NCBI RefSeq assembly: GCF_000463115.2
Contig: NZ_AWFX01000051.1
Coordinates: forward strand, 62,001-126,000
Direction of reading: 5' to 3'
Source of the DNA: Franconibacter helveticus LMG 23732
Lineage (GTDB): Bacteria; Pseudomonadota; Gammaproteobacteria; Enterobacterales; Enterobacteriaceae
Length of the DNA stretch: 64,000 bases
Part shown: piece after piece, positions 10,755-19,319 of the stretch
Position numbering within the stretch: position 1 is the stretch's first letter
Layout: each line of letters opens with the position of its first letter
Made by a program: the position numbers and the translations under genes
Notes under the pieces: model-generated
What the model was told of the DNA's origin: nothing
What the model saw: the letters and a program-made list of their open reading frames with translations, nothing else
Databases searched by the model: none

Positions 10755-10800
10755 ACGCTTTCTGCCTTGCCACCTAATTAAAGCCCCTCGGTGTTGCCCG

Positions 10801-11679
10801 CTACCTATAGCGCAGCGCTTCAACCACTCTCATCAACGCAGAAGATAACTGAGCGCGGTTGTCATAAACGAGATGCAGGCCCGGAAGCGTTATCCACCAC
10901 CCTTTTAGCACTGGCTGAAGGGCGCCGCTGGCAAGATAGGGTCGAGCGCTATCTTCAGGAAGGTAAGCCAGACCCGCGCCCGCCAGCGCGGCATTTACCA
11001 CGGGATCGATACAATTAAATTCCCACGGCCCGTTCACATGTACCAGCACCGTTTCGTCTTTATTGCGAAGCTCCCAGATATGCGCTTTATTCTGCGGCGC
11101 AATGCGCAGAAGAATACATTCGTGTTGCGTCAGGTCTGAAGGGGCCAGCGGGGCAGGGCGCGTTGCAAGGTAAGCCGGGGCGGCGACCATCGCCATTTTT
11201 ATATCCGGCGCAATGCGAACCGCTGCCAGGTTTCTGGCCACGTTCACGCCGAAACGGATCGCTGCATCATAATGTTCACCGACAGGTTCAGGCTCAACGG
11301 TAATCTCAAGCCGGATGTCGGGAGATGCCGAGCGCAGTTCAGCAAGCTTCGGCCACAGCAGCGCCTTCATCGCGTAATCCGGCGTAGAAAGATGGACGGT
11401 GCCGCCTGTATCCCCACGTTCATTAAAGGCGGCCAGCTCATCATCAATCATCCTTAAGCGGGGCGCGACGCGCTGAATTAAGCGCTGTCCCGCTTCCGTG
11501 GGAGAGACGCTGCGGGTGGTGCGTGTTAACAGGCGGATGCCGAGGCGCGTTTCAAGCGTGCGAATAGTGTGGCTCAGCGCTGGTTGCGAAACGCCAAGCT
11601 TTGCTGCGGCCCGCGTAAAGCTTCGCTCCTGCGCCACCGTCAGAAAGGCGCTGATATCCCGGTAAACTGTGCCAGCCAT
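10801..11679 (-). CDS. LysR-family transcriptional regulator (tandem copy 1)
   Basis: The 292-residue protein has the LysR winged helix at its N-terminus (FLTVAQERSFTRAAAKLGVSQPALSHTIRTLE, about 11-42) and a substrate-binding domain from about residue 90. It resembles the adjacent regulator at 11698-12597 closely in the helix-turn-helix and in the C-terminal pattern (LAYLPEDSARPYL against FAYLPQDMVRPYL), so the two look like an ancient tandem duplication. The gap between them is only 18 bases, which suggests co-transcription from the promoter region near 12.6-12.8 kb. The inducer is unknown; the divergent hydrolase and dehydrogenase are plausible targets. Confidence 0.85.
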   Translation of the reverse strand: MAGTVYRDISAFLTVAQERSFTRAAAKLGVSQPALSHTIRTLETRLGIRLLTRTTRSVSPTEAGQRLIQRVAPRLRMIDDELAAFNERGDTGGTVHLSTPDYAMKALLWPKLAELRSASPDIRLEITVEPEPVGEHYDAAIRFGVNVARNLAAVRIAPDIKMAMVAAPAYLATRPAPLAPSDLTQHECILLRIAPQNKAHIWELRNKDETVLVHVNGPWEFNCIDPVVNAALAGAGLAYLPEDSARPYLASGALQPVLKGWWITLPGLHLVYDNRAQLSSALMRVVEALRYR

Positions 11680-11697
11680 AATATCCTCAATACGTAG

Positions 11698-12597
11698 TCA
11701 GTTTTCATCGCGGTAGCGCAGGGCTTCCACCAGTAAGGTCATCGCCCGCGAAGGATAGCGCCGGTTCGGATAATAAAGATGCAGCCCAGGCCAGACGGGG
11801 CACCATTCCTCCAGCACGGAAACGAGCCGCCCGTCGTCGAGATAAGGACGCACCATATCTTGCGGTAAGTAGGCGAACCCAAACCCCGCCTTTGCCGCCT
11901 CCAGGATGTCGTAAGCGTTATTAAAGGTAACCGAGCCGTCCACGCGGGCGTTGACGGTGCGTTTGCCTTTCACGAACTCCCATTCATAAAGGCCTTCGTA
12001 CGTTGAGGTGCGTAAATTAATACAAGGGTGCCCGGTCAGGTCGTCCGGCGTTTTCGGCGCTTTACGACCTGCTAACCAGGCCGCGGAGCAGACCACCGTA
12101 TTACGGATATCCGGCCCAATCCGCACCGAGATCATGTCCTGCGCCAGCTCCTGGCCAAAGCGCACGCCGGCATCGTAGCCACGCGCCACAATATCCACGC
12201 TCTGATACTCGTTATTCAGCTCGACTTTAATATCCGGGTAGCGCGGCAGAAAGGCGGCGAGCTTCGGCCACAGCACGCTTCGGATGGCGTAATCAATCGC
12301 CGTGATGCGGATAGTGCCGGTAGGTTCGTCGCGCAACTCGCTTAACGCCTGAATCTCCGCGTCGATCTCAGCAAACTCCGGCGCAACGCGCTCCAGCAAA
12401 CGCTGCCCCGCCTCCGTCAGCGTCACGCCGCGCGTGCTGCGCTGTAAAAGGCGGGCGCCGAGCTTCGCTTCCAGATCGCGAACTGTGTAGCTGAGCGCTG
12501 GCTGCGAAACCCTTAAGCGGGCCGCCGCGCGGGTAAAACTTCCCTCCTGCGCCACAGCGATAAAAGCGAACAGCGCACTGTAGTCGTCACGTATCAA
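11698..12597 (-). CDS. LysR-family transcriptional regulator (tandem copy 2)
   Basis: A 299-residue LysR regulator with the usual DNA-binding domain (FIAVAQEGSFTRAAARLRVSQPALSYTVRDLE) and a ligand-binding domain. Its start faces the hydrolase gene across a 200-bp divergent promoter region, the classical arrangement for a LysR regulator and its target, so it probably controls 12798-14656 as well as itself and the downstream paralogue. I could not pick out a single convincing T-N11-A box. The ligand is unknown. Confidence 0.87.
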   Translation of the reverse strand: MIRDDYSALFAFIAVAQEGSFTRAAARLRVSQPALSYTVRDLEAKLGARLLQRSTRGVTLTEAGQRLLERVAPEFAEIDAEIQALSELRDEPTGTIRITAIDYAIRSVLWPKLAAFLPRYPDIKVELNNEYQSVDIVARGYDAGVRFGQELAQDMISVRIGPDIRNTVVCSAAWLAGRKAPKTPDDLTGHPCINLRTSTYEGLYEWEFVKGKRTVNARVDGSVTFNNAYDILEAAKAGFGFAYLPQDMVRPYLDDGRLVSVLEEWCPVWPGLHLYYPNRRYPSRAMTLLVEALRYRDEN

Positions 12598-12797
12598 TGG
12601 AAAGCCTCCTGTTTCTCTTCTGTCGCTCAGCGTACCACCTGGGATTCATAAAATGTACTTATAGCGGCATGTGAATTTAGCAGTCTGGTGATTGCTGAGT
12701 GCAGGATTTACATTACGCATCACGTTGTGAACGTCCCGTCAGACCTGGCCCGGCACTGGCTTCATCCCACTAGTCATTTCATTATGAGGGTACAAAT

Positions 12798-13820
12798 ATG
12801 TCTCTTTTCAGAAACGTATTGCTGTCGGCTACGTTCGTGTTATCGCAGTCCGCTTTTGCCGACGCCACTGCGCCTGCCACCGTGGCGCAAGGAGTTAACG
12901 TGGTCGGCTCTGAGAAAGTCACGTTTAACAATCAGGGCATCAAAATGGCCGGGAATCTCTATTTTCCCGCTCACTACGACGCCGCTAAAAAATATCCCGC
13001 TATTGTTGTTTCGCATCCGTGGGGCGGCGTGAAAGAGCAAACCTCCGGGCTTTATGCGCAGCAGCTCGCACAGCGTGGCTTTATTACGCTTGCTTACGAC
13101 GCCTCGCATTACGGCGAGAGCGGCGGCGAACCGCGGGATCTCGAGAACCCGGCGGACCGCGTACAGGATATTCGCAGTGCCGTCAGCTACCTGAGCAGCC
13201 TCCCGCAGGTGGATGCCGCCCGTATCGGCACGCTGGGGATCTGCGCCGGCGGCGGTTACACCCTTCATGAAGCGCAAACCGACCTGCGCGTGAAGGCGGT
13301 GGCGAGCGTGGTTGCTTATGACATCGGCGACGCCACCCGCACCGGCATTCAGGGCTCGCCGGTCTCATCGGATGATCGCCAGAACCTGTTAGAAAGCGTG
13401 GATGAACAGCTGAATAAAGAAGCCGCAGGCGCGCCATTGCTAACGCAGCAGTTACTGCCTTCGCGCGATCAGTTGAATGCCGACACGCCGAATTTCGTTC
13501 GCGAAGCCACGGATTATTACCTGACGCCGCGCGGCGCGCATCCGAATGCCAAAAACCGCTACGTGGTGACAAGCCCCGGTCTGCATATGGCGTATTACCC
13601 GCTCGATCATATGGCGCTGATTGCCCCGCGCCCGGTGTTGCTGATTGCCGGTGAGAAAGCCGAAACGCGGAAGTTTAGCGAGCAGGCCTGGCAAAACGCG
13701 CAACAGCCAAAAGAACTCATGGTGATCCCCGGCGCGTCGCATTTTGACCTTTACGACAAGCCGCAATACGTGAAACCGGCAGTCGAGAAGTTAGCCAGCT
13801 TCTATGGGCTTCACTTATAA
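12798..13820 (+). CDS. Secreted alpha/beta hydrolase, dienelactone-hydrolase-like
   Basis: The 340-residue protein starts with a signal peptide (MSLFRNVLLSATFVLSQSAFA, probable cleavage after AFA), so it should act in the periplasm. The nucleophile elbow is GICAGGG with Cys149 in place of the more common serine, as in dienelactone hydrolases; a later GASHFDLYD supplies the histidine and LLIAGEK lies near the acidic position. The start ATG has GAGGG about ten bases upstream (12787-12791). It is followed 74 bases later by a short-chain dehydrogenase and faces two LysR genes. The substrate cannot be read from sequence; the family hydrolyses esters or lactones. Confidence 0.78.
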   Translation: MSLFRNVLLSATFVLSQSAFADATAPATVAQGVNVVGSEKVTFNNQGIKMAGNLYFPAHYDAAKKYPAIVVSHPWGGVKEQTSGLYAQQLAQRGFITLAYDASHYGESGGEPRDLENPADRVQDIRSAVSYLSSLPQVDAARIGTLGICAGGGYTLHEAQTDLRVKAVASVVAYDIGDATRTGIQGSPVSSDDRQNLLESVDEQLNKEAAGAPLLTQQLLPSRDQLNADTPNFVREATDYYLTPRGAHPNAKNRYVVTSPGLHMAYYPLDHMALIAPRPVLLIAGEKAETRKFSEQAWQNAQQPKELMVIPGASHFDLYDKPQYVKPAVEKLASFYGLHL

Positions 13821-13894
13821 GCCTCTCCTTAACGTCTTCGTCATAAATAGCGCGTTAACGCTATTTGAAAATTAACGAACAGAGGATAACGACG

Positions 13895-14656
13895 ATGAAA
13901 TTTAATTTTGAAAATCAGGTTGCCCTTATTACTGGCGGAGCTTCAGGCATGGGCCTCGCTACCGCTAAAGCCTTTGCCGAAGCCGGAGCCGCCGTCGCGC
14001 TGGCGGATGTTAACGGCGAAGCCGTAAAGGCGCAGGCCGACGCGCTGGTGGCCGCAGGCCATAAAGCCATCGGTATTCGCTGTGATGTATCGGATATGGC
14101 GCAGGTGGAGGCGATGGTGAATGAAACGGTTGCCACCTTCGGCAGGCTGGATTTCGCCTTTAACAATGCGGGCGTGCAAAGCCCGGTGGCGGAAACCGCC
14201 GACGCCACGCCGGAAGATTACGACTTCGTGATGGGTGTAAACCTGCGCGGCATCTGGAACTGCATGAAGTTCGAGCTTTTGCAGATGCGCAGGCAGGGCA
14301 GCGGCGCCATTGTCAACAACTCTTCGCTGGGCGGGCTGGTGGGAATTGCCGAACGCGGCATCTACCACGCTTCCAAGCATGGCGTGGTGGGGCTGACCAA
14401 AAGCGCCGGGCTTGAATATGCCCCGAAGGGCATCCGTATTAACGCCGTCTGCCCTGGCATTATTGAAACGCCAATGGTCGCGGGGATGCTGGAAAGCCAG
14501 CCGGAAGCGATGGCCGAGCTAATGAAAGAGGTGCCAATGGCGCGTTTAGGCCGTGCGCAAGAGATTGCCGACGCAGTGCTGTGGTTGTGCAGCCCCGGTT
14601 CAAGCTTTATCGTGGGCCACGCCCTGCCGGTAGACGGCGGTTACACGGTGCGTTAA
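13895..14656 (+). CDS. Short-chain dehydrogenase/reductase (SDR)
   Basis: A 253-residue classical SDR: nucleotide-binding TGGASGMG near residue 15, NNAG, a serine in NNSSLGG and the catalytic YHASK motif, then the usual PG switch and a closing VDGGYTV. I chose the ATG at 13895 because AGAGGATAA lies just upstream and the protein then begins MKFNFENQVALITGG; a longer in-frame start at 13865 lacks support. It is probably co-transcribed with the upstream hydrolase and ends at a strong terminator. It should oxidise or reduce an alcohol/ketone with NAD(P); the substrate is unknown. Confidence 0.88.
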   Translation: MKFNFENQVALITGGASGMGLATAKAFAEAGAAVALADVNGEAVKAQADALVAAGHKAIGIRCDVSDMAQVEAMVNETVATFGRLDFAFNNAGVQSPVAETADATPEDYDFVMGVNLRGIWNCMKFELLQMRRQGSGAIVNNSSLGGLVGIAERGIYHASKHGVVGLTKSAGLEYAPKGIRINAVCPGIIETPMVAGMLESQPEAMAELMKEVPMARLGRAQEIADAVLWLCSPGSSFIVGHALPVDGGYTVR

Positions 14657-14669
14657 TGCTGAAGACAAA

Positions 14670-14706
14670 GCCATAAAAAGCCCCCGTCACGGGGCTTTTT
14701 TATGGC
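14670..14706 (+). terminator. Intrinsic terminator after the SDR gene
   Basis: GCCATAAAAAGCCCC and GGGGCTTTTTTATGGC form a long stem around CGTCA, with the T run inside the descending arm. It ends the hydrolase-SDR operon. Confidence 0.85.
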
Positions 14707-14881
14707 TTCAGGTTGCGTCATGTGAAGAGTGAGGCACGTTGTCGGCATCCCGGCGCGCTGGCGTGACGGTTTGGCGGCGCGATCCCGGAAAATTTACCGC
14801 TGCGGGCCGCACCCGGCCGCCGTGCTTAACCTGGCGATAAATTACGTTCTCAGGCGCAAAACTGCCTGCGGTGAATTTCAT

Positions 14882-14897
14882 GCTAACTCGAATTAGT
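14882..14897. promoter_or_regulatory. 16-bp LacI-type operator upstream of the regulator gene
   Basis: GCTAACTCGAATTAGT is a near-perfect palindrome with the CG centre usual for LacI/Cra operators. It closely matches the operators at 24228 and 24601. A TATGAT -10-like hexamer (14899-14904) directly follows it, so binding would block the promoter of the regulator and give autoregulation. Confidence 0.75.
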
Positions 14898-14937
14898 TTA
14901 TGATTATGCGATAGTGTTCCCTATGGAAAGTGAGGTT

Positions 14938-15948
14938 ATGGCCAAAACCGTTGAGCAAGTCGCCAGGGCGCTGGATATCTCGGTTACCACCGTGCGCCTG
15001 GTTCTGGGCGGCAAAGCGGAGCAGTACCGTATCAGCGCGAAAACGCAGCAGCGTATAAACGATTACATCGCTGAGAATGGTCTGGTCGTTAACCATATCG
15101 CCCGCAGCCTGAAGCTGAATAAAACCGAAACGTTAGGGCTGGTTATTCCGCGCTTATCGAACCTGTTTTTTTCCACCCTGGCGGAAAAGCTGGAATCCTG
15201 CTGCCGTCAGGCCGGGTATCAACTGATGATCGCCTGCACCTACAGCGACAGCGTGCATGAAAATAGCCTTGTGGAAGGGCTGCTGGCGCGCAATGTCGAT
15301 GGGATGTTTGTGGTGCCCTCCACGCGGGAAACGCAACTGCATCATCAGAAAGTGGCGCGCAAACGCCCGCTGGTGATCCTCGACCGCGATTTTGGCGAAA
15401 GCGAGACGTCGCTGGTGGTCAGCGACAACTACAACGGCAGTAAAAAGCTGGTGCAGGCCATGACCCTGGCGCTGGACGTATCGCCCATTTTTTTTATCGC
15501 CGGCGATATTCAGCAGCCTTCCATTCAGCGGCGTTTGCAGGGGTATCTTAGCGAGCTGCCCGCCGGTAAAGACTGGGTGCTTTCCGCCAGCCATAACCGT
15601 CAGCAAGAGGGTAAACAACTGATGCTGGATTTCCTGAAGCAGCACCGGGAGCCGCCGCGAGCGTTCATCGCCTCGTCATTGCCCATACTGGAGGGGACGC
15701 TGAGCGCGCTGCGGGAAACCTACGGTTTTATCCCGTCTGATATCTCTATCGGCACCTTCGATGAACATCAAATGCTGGGGTTCCTGCCTAACGCGGTCTG
15801 GTCGATGCGTCAGGATGAAGATGCCTGGGCGCAGCATGCGTTTCATCTGATGCAGCAAAAGCTACAGGGTGAAAATACCGATGTGAAAATTACGGTGCCG
15901 ATGACGCTTATTCATCGGCCGCTGTCGGTGGAACAGCGCAAAGGTTAA
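14938..15948 (+). CDS. LacI-family (Cra-like) repressor of the catabolic locus
   Basis: The helix-turn-helix (VEQVARALDISVTTVRLVLGGKAEQYRISAKTQ) is much like that of Cra/FruR, including the GKA-QYR-S turn, and is followed by the hinge and a periplasmic-binding-like effector domain starting LGLVIPRLSNLFF. From the ATG at 14938, with GTGAGG seven bases upstream, the protein has 336 residues; a GTG at 14914 would add eight. It lies tail-to-tail with the catabolic operon. Three copies of a 16-bp palindrome before this gene, the operon and the divergent transporter are its likely operators, with a pathway sugar or sugar phosphate as inducer. Confidence 0.87.
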   Translation: MAKTVEQVARALDISVTTVRLVLGGKAEQYRISAKTQQRINDYIAENGLVVNHIARSLKLNKTETLGLVIPRLSNLFFSTLAEKLESCCRQAGYQLMIACTYSDSVHENSLVEGLLARNVDGMFVVPSTRETQLHHQKVARKRPLVILDRDFGESETSLVVSDNYNGSKKLVQAMTLALDVSPIFFIAGDIQQPSIQRRLQGYLSELPAGKDWVLSASHNRQQEGKQLMLDFLKQHREPPRAFIASSLPILEGTLSALRETYGFIPSDISIGTFDEHQMLGFLPNAVWSMRQDEDAWAQHAFHLMQQKLQGENTDVKITVPMTLIHRPLSVEQRKG

Positions 15949-15949
15949 G

Positions 15950-15980
15950 CGGGCGACCGTACAGCAACGCCGGTCGCCCG
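15950..15980. terminator. Hairpin between the convergent repressor and operon ends
   Basis: CGGGCGACCG (15950-15959) and CGGTCGCCCG (15971-15980) make a perfect 10-bp stem with an 11-base loop in the 40-bp gap between two convergent genes. It lacks a T run, so it is a possible bidirectional terminator or mRNA end stabiliser. Confidence 0.5.
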
Positions 15981-15988
15981 GAGCCTGC

Positions 15989-16417
15989 TCAGATAAGCCA
16001 TTTCACGAAGCGCTCCGCCAGCGCGGCGTCCTGCTCCGGCGGCAGGCCGCTGATCCCCACGCCCGCTATCGCCCTGCCTTGCGCCACAACAGGCGCGCCG
16101 CCGGGCATCGCCAGCAGGCGAGGATCGTGAAATATCTCAAGCTTCAGCGTTCCCGCGGCAACCTCCTGTGCAAGCTGCGCCGTAGCGCGCCGAAAACGCA
16201 ACGCGCTCCAGGCTTTTCGCTGCGCCAGCTGGCGGGGCAGAGCGGGGCAACCGGCATGGGCGCCGAAGGCGATCAGCTCGCCGTCGTCGCCCACCACCGC
16301 AATCGCCAGCCCGGCGCTTTGCGGGTCTGCTTCCGTCTCCTGTAAAAAGCGCGCCAGATACAGGCAGACCATGCTGTCGTTGAGCCGTGGCGGCGAGCAG
16401 AGCACATTACCGGGCAT
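15989..16417 (-). CDS. HbpS/GlcG-like protein
   Basis: A 142-residue protein of the GlcG/HbpS type: LAIAVVGDDGELIAFGAHAGC, then FHDPRLLAMPGGAPVVAQGRAIAGVGISGLPPEQDAALAERF, the conserved glycine-rich end of the family. The start at 16417 overlaps the aldolase gene end by 11 bases; a longer upstream frame would run deep into that gene. Members of this family are often found in sugar-acid and glycol catabolic operons, but their job is poorly known; haem binding is shown only for some. It is the last gene of the seven-gene operon. Confidence 0.72.
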   Translation of the reverse strand: MPGNVLCSPPRLNDSMVCLYLARFLQETEADPQSAGLAIAVVGDDGELIAFGAHAGCPALPRQLAQRKAWSALRFRRATAQLAQEVAAGTLKLEIFHDPRLLAMPGGAPVVAQGRAIAGVGISGLPPEQDAALAERFVKWLI

Positions 16418-17315
16418 CGGCAATATACCCCCGTAAGCGCACATACAGCGCGTCCAGCTCTTCCCGCTGCGTCGCGGTAAGCGCCACAAACGGCTCGCGG
16501 GTTGGCCCGGTATCCACCACCTCTTTCCCTGCCAGATATTTCGCGGACTGAAACACGCCGCGGGCCACCAGGTGCTCCACGACCTCGTTAATCTGCTGTT
16601 GCAGGCGCTGCGCTTTGGCCATATCGCCCTGTTGAAACGCGCCGCGCAGGGCGAGAAACAGCTCCGGTTGCAGGTTTACCGTGGTGCCAACGGTGGCGGT
16701 CGCCCCGGCGGCAAGGCTTGAGAGAAAGATCTCGTCAAACCCATTAAAGAACACCTTTTCAGGATAACGGGCGATCATGCGCTCCAGCGAATAGAGGTTA
16801 TGGGAAGTGTGCTTAACCCCCAGCACCTGCTCATCGCCAAGCAGCGCGTCGGCGGTCAGGCTGTCCAGCTCGACGCCGGTAAACTGCGGAATGTTATAGA
16901 GAATAACCGGAATGGAAATCGCCTCCAGCACCCGGCGGTAGTAGGCGATAATCTCTTCACGGCTATATTTATAGTAATAAGGCGGCACCAGCGATACCGC
17001 GCTGGCTCCGCTCTGTTCGGCGCTTTTCGCCAGCTCTACGGCATCGCGGGTGCGCGGCGTGCCAACGTGAGCGATCACCGGCACCTTGCCCGCCGCGGCG
17101 TTCACCAGCGTCGCCAGCACCTGCTTGCGCTCTTCAAAGCGCAACAATGGCCCCTCGCCAGAGGAGCCGCAGCAGTAAAAGCCTTCCACGCCGCGCGCGA
17201 GCTGGGCGTGGGCGAGGGTCTCCAGCGCCGCGTAATTAACCGATTCATCCGCATGCATCGGCGTAACCACCGCCGAAATAATGCCGCGAAACGCCTGCCA
17301 TTTTTCGCTTACCAT
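16407..17315 (-). CDS. DapA/NanA-family aldolase (probable 2-keto-3-deoxy sugar acid aldolase)
   Basis: The 302-residue TIM-barrel protein has the family marks: GSSGEG near 50-55 for the carboxylate of the keto acid, Tyr140 in YNIPQF and the Schiff-base Lys168 in GVKHTS. Together with the dehydratase and dehydrogenase upstream, this suggests cleavage of a 2-keto-3-deoxy sugar acid to pyruvate and an aldehyde rather than lysine biosynthesis. The gene overlaps the SDR end by a few bases, so translation is coupled. The exact substrate is not readable from sequence. Confidence 0.82.
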   Translation of the reverse strand: MVSEKWQAFRGIISAVVTPMHADESVNYAALETLAHAQLARGVEGFYCCGSSGEGPLLRFEERKQVLATLVNAAAGKVPVIAHVGTPRTRDAVELAKSAEQSGASAVSLVPPYYYKYSREEIIAYYRRVLEAISIPVILYNIPQFTGVELDSLTADALLGDEQVLGVKHTSHNLYSLERMIARYPEKVFFNGFDEIFLSSLAAGATATVGTTVNLQPELFLALRGAFQQGDMAKAQRLQQQINEVVEHLVARGVFQSAKYLAGKEVVDTGPTREPFVALTATQREELDALYVRLRGYIADAR

Positions 17316-18136
17316 GCCGTCCAGCCCCCATCCACCGTCACGTTGGAGCCGGTCATATAGACAGACGCGTCGGAGAGCAGAAACACCACCGCGCCGTTAT
17401 ATTCATGCGGTTGCGCCATGCGGCCAATGGGAATGCGGTTGGTATAGTTTTTCTGAAAACGCGGATCCTGGTCGCTGCGCGCCACGCCGGAGAGCGTCAG
17501 CGTGTTAACGCGAATGCCGTCGCGGCCCCAGTAAGTCGCGCAGTAGCGGGTGAAGTTATAGAGCCCGGATTTCGCCGCCGAGTAGGCTACCGGCTTAACA
17601 AACGGAATGCCGGTGTCCTCTTTTTTATAGCTGTAGATATCCTGCACCGGCGAGACCACGCCATAGATTGAACCGACGTTAATAATCGACCCGCCTTTTC
17701 CCGCCTGGCGCATCCGCTTGCCCACCTGCTGGGTCATCAGGAAGGTGCCGACCAGGTTCACCTCCACCACCTCGCGAAAAACCTCTTCCGGGAAATCCTC
17801 AAACGGGCCGGAGACTTCCGGCGGCGCGCTCGGCTGGGTATCAACGCCTGCGTTGTTCACCAGCCCGTCCGGCACGCCCCATTTGGCTTCAATCTGATCC
17901 AGTACCTGATTGATGCTGGCCTTGTCAGTAATGTTGACCCTGGCGCACAGCAGACGATCGGAATCTTTAATCGCCCCCAGCACCCGGTCAACGCGCGCCG
18001 CGTCAACGTGGGTCGCCAGCGCCGCCACTTTCGCGCCGCGCTCGTGCAGGGTTTTTACGTACTGCGCGCCCAGTTGCCCGAGGCCGCCGGTAACAATGAT
18101 GACCTTGTCTTTAACCGAGAATAAGCTGTCTTCCAT
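17309..18136 (-). CDS. SDR oxidoreductase of the catabolic operon
   Basis: A 275-residue SDR with TGGLGQLG for the nucleotide, NNAG, the catalytic YSAAK and a closing NVTVDGGWTAW. The ATG at 18136 has GAGGG seven bases upstream; one two codons earlier (18142) is too close to it. It sits 24 bases after the dehydratase gene and overlaps the aldolase gene. It probably oxidises the free sugar, or a keto-acid intermediate, with NAD(P). Confidence 0.83.
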   Translation of the reverse strand: MEDSLFSVKDKVIIVTGGLGQLGAQYVKTLHERGAKVAALATHVDAARVDRVLGAIKDSDRLLCARVNITDKASINQVLDQIEAKWGVPDGLVNNAGVDTQPSAPPEVSGPFEDFPEEVFREVVEVNLVGTFLMTQQVGKRMRQAGKGGSIINVGSIYGVVSPVQDIYSYKKEDTGIPFVKPVAYSAAKSGLYNFTRYCATYWGRDGIRVNTLTLSGVARSDQDPRFQKNYTNRIPIGRMAQPHEYNGAVVFLLSDASVYMTGSNVTVDGGWTAW

Positions 18137-18160
18137 TTTCATACCCTCATTAATACCGCG

Positions 18161-19264
18161 TTAGATTTTGTGTGTGGCGAGGTAGTCACGATCGAGAATA
18201 ATGCCGTGGCCGGGACGGTCGCTCGGCGTGTAGTAGCCGTCCTTCTCAACCCCCGCTTCGGCGATGATGCGCAGATCCTTCCAGCGACCGCCATCGGTCA
18301 TTTCGGCGTATGAGATATTGGGCACGGTTGCCAGCAAGCTGGCGCTCAGTTCCATGACAAAGTGCGGCGTCATTGGCAAATTATGGGCGCGGGCGACGGC
18401 GGCGATATCCAGATAGCCCGTAATGCCGCCCACCCGGCCCAGATCCGCCTGAACATAGTCGGCGCAGCCGCTCTCGATATACTGCGTAAACTGATTGAGG
18501 TTATAGACATTTTCGCCAAGCGCGACAGGCGTGGTGGTACGCTCGCGCAGCTTCAGGTGGCCGGTAATGTCGTCGGAAGGCAGCGGCTCTTCGATCCACA
18601 ACAGGTTCAGCGGTTCAAACAGCTTGAAAGCCCGTAACGCCTGCGGGAAGTTCCAGCCCTGGTTGGCGTCCACCGCCAGCGGGAAGCCCGGCACCGCCTC
18701 CTGAATTTTGCGCAGCCGCTCCACGTCCTCTTCCAGCGTCGGTTTGCCGACCTTTACTTTGGCCGCAAGATAACCGGTGCTTTTCCAGCGTTTCACCTGG
18801 TCTATCACCTCTTCAATGGAGAGATGCAGGTTAATGCCGCTGCCATACAGCGGCACGCGGTCGCGCACTTTGCCAATAATGTCGACAATCGGCGCGTTAA
18901 GGGTTTTGCCGAGCAGATCCCAGTAGGCGATATCCAGCGCGGCAAGCGCATGGGTGGTGACCCCCGCGCCGCCGACATCGTGAATGTATTTATACGAACG
19001 GTGCCACAGGCCGCGCGGCGACAGCGGCTGGCCGATAACGTCCGGGATGATTTCGGCAATCAGCGCCGAGATGGTTTTGCCGCACCAGCCGGAGGTGTGG
19101 CTAAAGCCGGTGCCGACGTGGCCGTTAGAGCCGTAAACGTCGACAATCGCCACTTCAATATCGGTGACGTGGTGGATTTGATCGCCCCATGGGCCTTCCG
19201 GCAGCGGAACGCGGGCGGTCATCAGTTCAATATTTTCAATGACGGGCATTTTGGTGCTGTTCAT
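18161..19264 (-). CDS. Enolase-superfamily dehydratase, mandelate racemase type
   Basis: The 367-residue protein has the full mandelate-racemase-group active site: KVK (Lys171 as base), metal ligands Asp199 (VDAN), Glu225 (WIEEP) and Glu251 (GEN), then Asp274 and His301 (TPHF) as the second acid-base pair. Such enzymes remove water from aldonic or aldaric acids or racemise them. The ATG at 19264 has AGAAGGAC upstream; a longer frame to 19402 overlaps the transporter gene and is basic and unlike the family. Its place between transporter, SDR and aldolase points to sugar-acid dehydration giving a 2-keto-3-deoxy acid. Confidence 0.85.
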   Translation of the reverse strand: MNSTKMPVIENIELMTARVPLPEGPWGDQIHHVTDIEVAIVDVYGSNGHVGTGFSHTSGWCGKTISALIAEIIPDVIGQPLSPRGLWHRSYKYIHDVGGAGVTTHALAALDIAYWDLLGKTLNAPIVDIIGKVRDRVPLYGSGINLHLSIEEVIDQVKRWKSTGYLAAKVKVGKPTLEEDVERLRKIQEAVPGFPLAVDANQGWNFPQALRAFKLFEPLNLLWIEEPLPSDDITGHLKLRERTTTPVALGENVYNLNQFTQYIESGCADYVQADLGRVGGITGYLDIAAVARAHNLPMTPHFVMELSASLLATVPNISYAEMTDGGRWKDLRIIAEAGVEKDGYYTPSDRPGHGIILDRDYLATHKI

Positions 19265-19319
19265 TATGGTGTCCTTCTCTTTCGCCTGGCCGCCCCACGC
19301 GGCGCAGGCACGGGAAATG

